Below, in pieces: positions 32,407-37,500 of a stretch of DNA of 37,500 nucleotides. The number at the start of each line of letters is the position of its first letter. Positions within the stretch are counted from its first letter, which is position 1. The notes beneath the pieces were generated by a model that made no database searches, had not been told where the DNA came from, and saw only the letters and a program-made list of their open reading frames with translations. The stretch lies in the NCBI GenBank assembly GCA_019247495.1, contig JAFAOU010000112.1:1-37500 (forward strand), written 5' to 3'. Position numbers and translations under genes: made by a program. This DNA comes from Acidobacteriota bacterium. Lineage in GTDB: Bacteria > Acidobacteriota > Thermoanaerobaculia > Gp7-AA8.

Positions 32407-33074
32407 TCGTCCGCCGTGGCGAGCGCCGTGTGCTTGATCATCTTTCCTTCGACGAGGTAGACCACCATTTCGCAGATGTTCGTAGCGCCGTCGGCCATGC
32501 GCTCGAAGTACTTGCCGATGAAGGTGAGGCGAATTGCCGACGAGATGTTGCGCGCGTCTTCGAGCATGTACGTGAGCAGGTTGCGGAACGAGCTTTCCGT
32601 GAGCGCGTCGACGTTGTCGTCCTGCGCGATCACGCTGCGGGCCAGCGCCGCGTCGCCGCGGACGAAGGCATCGAGCGCGTCGCGGACCATGGCCTGCGCA
32701 TCGTGCGCGAGGCGCGGAAGGTCGGAGACCGGTTTGAGCATCGGCTCGCGATTCAGTTCGATGGCGCGCTCGCAGACGTCCTGCGCCAGGTCGGCGATCC
32801 GTTCCAGCTCCGGCGTGATCTTCATGATCGTGGCGACGAAACGAAGATCGCTCGCGGTCGGCTGCATGACGGCGATCAGCTCGATCGTCTTCTGATCGAT
32901 GACGATCTCCATCCGGTCGATCTCGTCGTCCCGGGCAATGACCTCGTTGGCGAGAACGGTGTCGCGTTCGAGCAGCGCGCGGATGGAGCGCGCCATGGCC
33001 TCTTCCACCATCGCGCCCATGCGCAGCAGGAGGTGCTTCAACTCATCGATGTCTCTGTCAAAGTGGCGTTGCAT
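32403..33074 (-). CDS. phoU: Phosphate-signalling protein PhoU
   Basis: A 223-aa all-helical protein with two PhoU repeats (each with an ExxxD-type metal motif: MARSIRALLERDTVLANEVIARDDEID and DALDAFVRGDAALARSVIAQDDNVD). MQRHFDRDIDELKHLLLRMG is the classic N terminus. PhoU links the Pst transporter to PhoR and shuts down the Pho response when phosphate is plentiful. Length fits the family (about 220-240). It starts five bases before the end region of pstB and overlaps phoB by four bases. Confidence 0.95.
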   Translation of the reverse strand: MQRHFDRDIDELKHLLLRMGAMVEEAMARSIRALLERDTVLANEVIARDDEIDRMEIVIDQKTIELIAVMQPTASDLRFVATIMKITPELERIADLAQDVCERAIELNREPMLKPVSDLPRLAHDAQAMVRDALDAFVRGDAALARSVIAQDDNVDALTESSFRNLLTYMLEDARNISSAIRLTFIGKYFERMADGATNICEMVVYLVEGKMIKHTALATADE

Positions 33075-33079
33075 GCGTC

Positions 33080-33841
33080 TCAGCCGAACCTTCCCGTTAC
33101 GTAATCTTCGGTCATCTTTTCTTTCGGGTTCGTGAAAATCGTGTTCTTGTCGCCCTCTTCGACGAGGCGGCCTAGCATGAAAAACGCGGTGCGGTCGCTG
33201 ACGCGCGCGGCCTGCTGCATGTTGTGCGTGACGATCACGATCGTGTAGTTGTCTTTCAGCTCGTAGATCAGCTCTTCGATCTTCGACGTCGCGATCGGGT
33301 CGAGCGCCGAGGCCGGCTCGTCCATCAGCAGGATCTCGGGATCGACGGCCAGAGCGCGGGCGATGCAGAGCCGCTGCTGCTGGCCGCCGGAAAGCGCGAG
33401 CGCGCTGGCGTGCAGGCGGTCCTTGACCTCGTGCCAGAGCGCGGCGCGGGTGAGCGAGCGCTCGATGATGTCATCGAGCTGCCGTTTGTTGCGCATGCCG
33501 CCGATGCGCAGGCCGTAGGCGACGTTGTCGTAGATCGACTTCGGGAACGGATTCGATTTCTGGAAGACCATGCCGACACGGCGGCGCAGCTCGACGACGT
33601 CGGTATCACTGCCGTAAACGTCCGTGCCGTCGATGAGGATCGTTCCTTTGCCGCGGGCGTCGGTGATGATGTCGTTCATCCGGTTGATGGAGCGGATGAA
33701 CGTCGACTTGCCGCAGCCGGACGGTCCGATCAGCGCCGTGACTTTGCGCGCGGGAATGTCGAGCGAGATGCCGTGGAGGACCTTCGCTGCGCCGTAGAAG
33801 AAATCGAAATCGCGGACGGAGATTTTGGGGTCATCGTTCAT
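33080..33841 (-). CDS. pstB: Phosphate ABC transporter ATPase PstB
   Basis: A 253-aa ATPase from ATG 33841 with AAGAGA upstream. Walker [10 protein letters not shown] (39-47), signature LSGGQQQR, Walker [13 protein letters not shown], then switch histidine THNM are all present. [16 protein letters not shown] at the N terminus and [18 protein letters not shown] at the end are diagnostic for PstB. It drives phosphate import through PstCA. The frame is open much further upstream, but that part is out of family and includes the reverse shadow of pstA, so the start at 33841 is firm. Confidence 0.96.
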   Translation of the reverse strand: MNDDPKISVRDFDFFYGAAKVLHGISLDIPARKVTALIGPSGCGKSTFIRSINRMNDIITDARGKGTILIDGTDVYGSDTDVVELRRRVGMVFQKSNPFPKSIYDNVAYGLRIGGMRNKRQLDDIIERSLTRAALWHEVKDRLHASALALSGGQQQRLCIARALAVDPEILLMDEPASALDPIATSKIEELIYELKDNYTIVIVTHNMQQAARVSDRTAFFMLGRLVEEGDKNTIFTNPKEKMTEDYVTGRFG

Positions 33842-33862
33842 GGTTTTCTCTTGCGTTGCTTC

Positions 33863-34040
33863 TGTCATCCTGAGCCGCCGAAGCGACATCGGCGAAGCCG
33901 GAGGCGCGGAGGACGGTCGAAGGACCTCCCCAGTGCTTGCATCGTGACCTGCCGCTTCCCGGGTTTGCAGGAAGGGGGTCCTTCGACCGTCCTCCGCGAC
34001 TACGCCTTCGGCTTCATCGCTCCGGCGGCTCAGGATGACA
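33863..34040. repeat. Large inverted repeat, GTCATCCTGAGCCGCCG family, pstA-pstB gap
   Basis: Left arm 33863-33926 (TGTCATCCTGAGCCGCCG ... GGTCGAAGGACC) and right arm 33977-34040 are reverse complements with a handful of mismatches, around a 50-base loop. It lies between the stop of pstA (one base away) and 22 bases upstream of the pstB start. This repeat style is widespread among bacterial genomes (established knowledge, from memory). Confidence 0.9.
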
Positions 34041-34041
34041 C

Positions 34042-34893
34042 TCACGAGCGGTTCATCCTTTCGAGGCGGCGGACGGCCAGGCGGGCCAGAATCGAGAGCG
34101 CCAGAATCATCATCACGAGCAGGAACGCGCCAGCCCACGCCTGCCGGTGCCAGTCGTCGTACGGCGAGATCGCGTACGTGAAAACCTGCACCGTCAGCGA
34201 CGCGATCGGCTGCGTCAGGCTCGTCGACCAGAAGCGGTTGTTGAATGCGGTGAAGAGCAACGGCGCGGTTTCGCCGGCCACGCGGGCGAGCGCGACGAGG
34301 ATGCCGGTGAGGATGCCGGGCAGCGCGGCGGGAACGATCACGCTGAAGACCGCGCGGCCGCGCGTCGCGCCGAGGGCCAGCGCGCCTTCGCGAAGGCCGC
34401 CGGGGACGAGACGGAGCAACTCTTCCGTGGTCCGGACGACGATCGGAATCATCAGCAGGCCGAGGGCCACGCCGCCGGCGATGGCGCTGAAGCGTTTCAC
34501 CGGAAGCACGAGGATGCCGTACGCGAAGATGCCGACCACGATCGACGGCACGCCGTTGAGGACATCCGCGGCGAAGCGAACGATCGACGAGAATTTCGTC
34601 CCCGGATATTCGGAGAGATGGATGCCGCAAAGGCAACCCACGGGAACCGCGAAGGCCGCGGCGATGCCGATCAGGATCAACGTTCCGGCGATGGCGTTGG
34701 CCATGCCGCCGCCGCTCTCGCCGACCGGCTTCGGCATGTGCAGGAAGAAGTCGAGGTTGAGCGCGCCGAACCCTTCCTTGATGACGTAGAAGAGAATCAT
34801 CGCCAGCGGAATCAGCGCGACGACGACCGCGAGCGCACACAGCGTTTCGAAGATGCCCGAGTAGATCTTCCTCCTCCGCAAATTCGCCGTCAC
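34042..34893 (-). CDS. pstA: Phosphate ABC transporter permease PstA
   Basis: A 283-aa permease with about six membrane spans and the ABC permease EAA loop ([22 protein letters not shown]). [21 protein letters not shown] and [23 protein letters not shown] are typical PstA segments. It pairs with PstC to form the membrane channel. It overlaps pstC by four bases. Its stop codon lies one base from a large dispersed repeat. Confidence 0.95.
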   Translation of the reverse strand: MTANLRRRKIYSGIFETLCALAVVVALIPLAMILFYVIKEGFGALNLDFFLHMPKPVGESGGGMANAIAGTLILIGIAAAFAVPVGCLCGIHLSEYPGTKFSSIVRFAADVLNGVPSIVVGIFAYGILVLPVKRFSAIAGGVALGLLMIPIVVRTTEELLRLVPGGLREGALALGATRGRAVFSVIVPAALPGILTGILVALARVAGETAPLLFTAFNNRFWSTSLTQPIASLTVQVFTYAISPYDDWHRQAWAGAFLLVMMILALSILARLAVRRLERMNRS

Positions 34894-35813
34894 GCCGGCA
34901 CCTCCTCGGCGACGATCACCGGTATCACGACGATCGTCTGCGCGCGCCGCTTCGTCGACCAGATCAGCAGCCGCGAAAGAAGGTTGACGCCGACGGTGAT
35001 GATGAAGAGCAGCAATCCGATCTCGATCAACGCGTGCAGATACAACTCATCGGCGGCCTCGGTGAACTCATTCGCGATGACCGCGGCCATCGTGTACTGC
35101 GGCTTGAAGAGCGATGCGGAAATCTGCGGTGAGTTGCCGATGACCATCGTTACGGCCATCGTTTCGCCGAGGGCGCGGCCGAAACCGAGCATGACCGCGC
35201 CGATGATTCCTGTGCGTCCGAAGCCGATCGCGACTTTGATCGCTTCCCAACGCGTCGCGCCGAGGGCGTAGGCGGCTTCGCGCTGCGTGGCGGGAACGTT
35301 CTTGAGGATCTCGCGCGCGACCGACGAAGTGAACGGGATCACCATCACCGCCAGGATCAGCGCCGCGGCCAGCATGCCGACGCCGAGCGCCGGCTTCGCG
35401 CCCATGGCGATTTCAACTTTTCGGACGATCGGGACGAGGACGAAGATTCCCCAGAGTCCATAGACGATCGATGGAATCGCCGCGAGCAGTTCGGTGAGAT
35501 ACGCGAGCGGCTGCCGCAGCATGCGCGGCGAGAGTTCGGAGATGAAGATCGCAATTCCGAGCGCGATCGGCGTGGCCACGAGCAACGCGAGGACGGACGA
35601 ATACAACGTGCCCCAGATGAACGGGAGCGCGCCGAAGTCGCCGGAGACGGGATCCCAGACTTTCGTCGTCCAGAACTTCAGCCCGAATTTCGCGATCGAG
35701 AGCGTCGACTGCCGCGTCAGCTCGAAGGCGATGCCGGCCACGATCAACAACACGAGCGCCGCAAAGGCGCCCGTCCCGATCCGGAAACTGCGGTCGTCGG
35801 AGCTACGCGTCAT
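34890..35813 (-). CDS. pstC: Phosphate ABC transporter permease PstC
   Basis: A 307-aa permease with six or so spans and the characteristic [41 protein letters not shown], and EAA loop [20 protein letters not shown]. It forms the phosphate channel together with PstA. Transcribed after pstS, from which it is separated by 246 bases largely filled with palindromes. Confidence 0.95.
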   Translation of the reverse strand: MTRSSDDRSFRIGTGAFAALVLLIVAGIAFELTRQSTLSIAKFGLKFWTTKVWDPVSGDFGALPFIWGTLYSSVLALLVATPIALGIAIFISELSPRMLRQPLAYLTELLAAIPSIVYGLWGIFVLVPIVRKVEIAMGAKPALGVGMLAAALILAVMVIPFTSSVAREILKNVPATQREAAYALGATRWEAIKVAIGFGRTGIIGAVMLGFGRALGETMAVTMVIGNSPQISASLFKPQYTMAAVIANEFTEAADELYLHALIEIGLLLFIITVGVNLLSRLLIWSTKRRAQTIVVIPVIVAEEVPA

Positions 35814-35830
35814 TCAGATGCTCCATCGAG

Positions 35831-36035
35831 CCATCGCCGGCGTTAGCCGGCGTGAGATCCGTAGCCCCCGGCTTCAGCCGGGGGTTGGGGAGGGGACGGA
35901 TGCTGCGAGCCCGCTTTAGCGGGCGAAAGAACGGCCCTCGATCGCCCGCTGAAGCGGGCTCACGACGTTCCTGGGCAATCGCAAACCCCCGGCTGAAGCC
36001 GGGGGCTACGGATCTTGCGCCGGCTACGCCGACAT
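35831..36035. repeat. Nested palindrome array, CCCCCGGC/GCCGGGGG family, pstS-pstC gap
   Basis: Four small hairpins: CCCCCGGC-ttca-GCCGGGGG near 35866, GCCCGCT-tta-GCGGGC near 35908, GCCCGCT-ga-AGCGGGC near 35944, and CCCCCGGC-tgaa-GCCGGGGG near 35986. The whole block is also a large inverted repeat, starting GATCCGTAG and ending CTACGGATC, with a looser outer pair CGCCGGC / GCCGGC. Confidence 0.9.
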
Positions 36036-36059
36036 ACTTTTGCGAACGTCGGAGCGAGA

Positions 36060-37106
36060 TCACACTGAAACCTTCGCAAGCGCCGCCGTCTCTTTATCGA
36101 CGACCGGCTGCGGCAGCGGGGCGTAACCGAGCGACGGCGCGAATTTCTGACCGTCGGTGAGCGCCCACTTGAGGAAATCGACCATGGCCTTCCCGCGCGC
36201 GGCGTCCTTCGGATGTTGATAGAGAAGTAGCCACGTGAAGGACGCAATCGGATACGCGGTCGCGCCGTCGGCATTCGTGATTGAGACGCGGAAGTCGTCG
36301 GGCATCGCCGCGCCGGCGGCGGCCGCGGTAACCGAGTCGAGCGACGCGGTGACGAACTGGCGCGCTTTGTTCTGCACGGAGCCGTACGACATCTTGTTCT
36401 GGAGCGCGTAAATCAGCTCGACGTAACCGATTGCGCCGGGCGTCTGCCGCACGAGTCCGGATACACCCTCATTTCCCTTCGCGCCGACACCAACCGGCCA
36501 GTTGACGGCGGTAGACACCCCGACCTTCTGCTTGTAGTCGAGCGACACCTTCGAGAGGAAGTCGCAGAAGATGTAGGTCGTGCCGGATCCCTCGGAGCGG
36601 TGGACGACGTTGATGTCATCGGCCGGCAGCTTCACGCCGGGATTGATCGCAGCGATCGCGGGATCGTTCCACTTCGTGATCTTGCCGAGGTAGATATCGG
36701 CGAGCACCGCGCCGCTGAAACGGAGCGGCTGCGTCACGCCGGTCACGTTGTAGACCGGAACGACGCCGCCAAGGACTGTCGGGAAGTGCAGGATGGCTCC
36801 GGGCGCGGCTTGCAATTGCGCATCGGTCATCGGTCCATCGGTAGCGCCGAAGAAAACCGTCTGCGCCGTGAGCTGCTTGATGCCGCCGCCCGATCCGATC
36901 GGCTGATAGTTGATGCGAATGCCGGGATGCGCCTTCTGATACTCGTCGAACCACTTCGAGTAGATCGGATTGGGAAAGGTCGCGCCGGCGCCGTTGATGG
37001 TCATCGAACCGGACGACGCGGATGCCGCCGTCGATGTCTTTGATTCATTCGATTGACAGGCGGCGAGAACGATCGAAAAAAGGACTGCGAACGTCTTGAG
37101 TTTCAT
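36060..37106 (-). CDS. pstS: Phosphate-binding protein PstS (lipoprotein)
   Basis: A 348-aa protein from ATG 37106. An upstream in-frame start (37151) gives no signal peptide, while this one gives MKLKTFAVLFSIVLAAC with lipobox LAAC (C17), so it is probably a lipid-anchored periplasmic protein. INGAGATFPNPIYSKWF, YQPIGSGGG, FGATDGPM and HRSEGSGTTYIFCDFL are the phosphate-binding loops of PstS. It binds phosphate outside the membrane and passes it to PstCA. First gene of the operon. Confidence 0.95.
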   Translation of the reverse strand: MKLKTFAVLFSIVLAACQSNESKTSTAASASSGSMTINGAGATFPNPIYSKWFDEYQKAHPGIRINYQPIGSGGGIKQLTAQTVFFGATDGPMTDAQLQAAPGAILHFPTVLGGVVPVYNVTGVTQPLRFSGAVLADIYLGKITKWNDPAIAAINPGVKLPADDINVVHRSEGSGTTYIFCDFLSKVSLDYKQKVGVSTAVNWPVGVGAKGNEGVSGLVRQTPGAIGYVELIYALQNKMSYGSVQNKARQFVTASLDSVTAAAAGAAMPDDFRVSITNADGATAYPIASFTWLLLYQHPKDAARGKAMVDFLKWALTDGQKFAPSLGYAPLPQPVVDKETAALAKVSV

Positions 37107-37150
37107 CGCGCGCAGGGTACGGACCGCGACCGAAGTGCGAGTGCACGGCA

Positions 37151-37167
37151 TGTAAATTCGGAGTGAA
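37151..37167 (-). promoter_or_regulatory. Possible PhoB-type direct repeat upstream of pstS
   Basis: On the minus strand TTCACT (37167-37162) and TTTACA (37156-37151) are spaced 11 bases apart, 45 bases before the pstS start. Direct 11-base-spaced half-sites are typical of PhoB/PhoP boxes. The match to a consensus is weak, so this is a hint only. Confidence 0.3.
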
Positions 37168-37181
37168 GTGGTACCGAAAAC

Positions 37182-37247
37182 CTTCTCACCACAGAGGCAC
37201 AGAGAGCACAGAGAACTCGGTGTCCTCTGTGTCTCTGTGGTGAGAAG
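37182..37247. repeat. Inverted repeat CTTCTCACCACAGAG family upstream of pstS
   Basis: Left arm 37182-37204 (CTTCTCACCACAGAGGCACAG..) and right arm 37225-37247 are reverse complements with one mismatch in 23, around a 20-base loop. Such CACCACAGAG..CAGAG elements are scattered in many environmental genomes. Confidence 0.85.
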
Positions 37248-37250
37248 CCT

Positions 37251-37500
37251 TTCGCTGTCAAAAACACTTGCGTTTTCGCGTCCTTCTTGACGCTACGCCG
37301 ATCGCTGATTTGACGTAAGTCGCATTCCTTCAGCGATTTACCACTCCAGGCATGCTGGCCGTTCGATCGCACTACCGGTCCCCGAAAGGAGGTGGTGCTA
37401 ACGGAGAGAGCGAAATCCAACTGATGCAGAGGATCAACGGTCCTCGTGTGGGAAACAGCCAGAAAAACCGAAACGCGTCATCGATCAACTGAAGAAAAAA
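37251..37500. other. Window end, no gene recognised
   Basis: About 250 bases with no supported gene. A short frame from ATG 37352 (46 codons) and a minus-strand frame over the repeat have no family support. A GGAGGTGG stretch at 37386-37393 looks like a ribosome-binding site, but no convincing start follows. Confidence 0.4.

Noticed and set aside
33842..34840. Long N-terminal extension of pstB
   Set aside because: The extension is out of family, Arg-rich, crosses a dispersed repeat and lies opposite a different frame of pstA. The start at 33841 gives a normal-length PstB.
37103..37420. 105-codon minus-strand frame upstream of pstS
   Set aside because: It runs through the CACCACAGAG inverted repeat and its translation (HRGHRVLCALCASVV) is typical repeat-derived nonsense.

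Overview
The window reads as chromosomal DNA of a high-GC, Gram-negative-type environmental bacterium. The gene style (many exported proteins, a lipoprotein PstS, a sensor Ser/Thr kinase, an RHS fragment, several families of extragenic palindromes) suggests Acidobacteriota or a neighbouring phylum. This placement is inference; no marker gene settles it. Most genes lie in dense DNA (40 of 60 bases are G or C in the line at 6661). Some blocks are visibly lower, such as the 432-4970 cluster (33 of 60 at 1141) and the gene at 28093-30069 (34 of 60 at 28921).

Layout. 1-313: the 3' end of a hisIE histidine gene. 432-4970: a tight three-gene minus-strand operon of unrecognised proteins, one with a PIN-nuclease-like N terminus. 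It is bounded on the right by a decayed second copy of the hisE 3' end (5171-5362), so it looks like an acquired island. 5391-7440: a small exported protein next to a Tat-exported tyrosinase whose C-terminal domain it resembles. 7497-10402: a metzincin-like zinc peptidase, a small hypothetical protein and an ArsC-family reductase. 10493-12555: an exported RHS-fragment protein ending in a RES (NAD-attacking) toxin-like domain, overlapped by a 73-aa likely immunity gene. 12811-17266: a RibD/DHFR-family reductase, a 62-bp-period hairpin array, an XRE regulator, a cyclase-family hydrolase, a membrane protein, a YCII protein and a PilZ protein. 17348-21929: a membrane Ser/Thr kinase with an overlapping LysM/FecR surface protein. 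22192-24610: three exported proteins in one operon. 24798-24873: tRNA-Ala(GGC). 25023-27073: an MFS exporter, then an ArsR regulator with paired operators and a VOC protein. 27117-30069: a DUF4287-like protein and a large exported protein of unknown function. 30224-37106: a complete phosphate operon, pstS-pstC-pstA-pstB-phoU-phoB-phoR.

Cross-cutting signals. An identical 10-mer, GGGTAGGGAA on the minus strand, lies 16 or 17 bases before CTCC ahead of four otherwise unrelated minus-strand genes (4970, 9674, 12555, 30069). This looks like a shared promoter or leader element. Large inverted repeats of at least four families occupy the gaps of the pho operon and three other intergenic gaps, and one of them supplies the stop codon of phoB.

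The best candidates for something undescribed are the hisE-flanked PIN-like three-gene island, the RHS-RES toxin with its small partner, the shared bipartite motif, the hairpin array, and the free-standing tyrosinase-domain companion.
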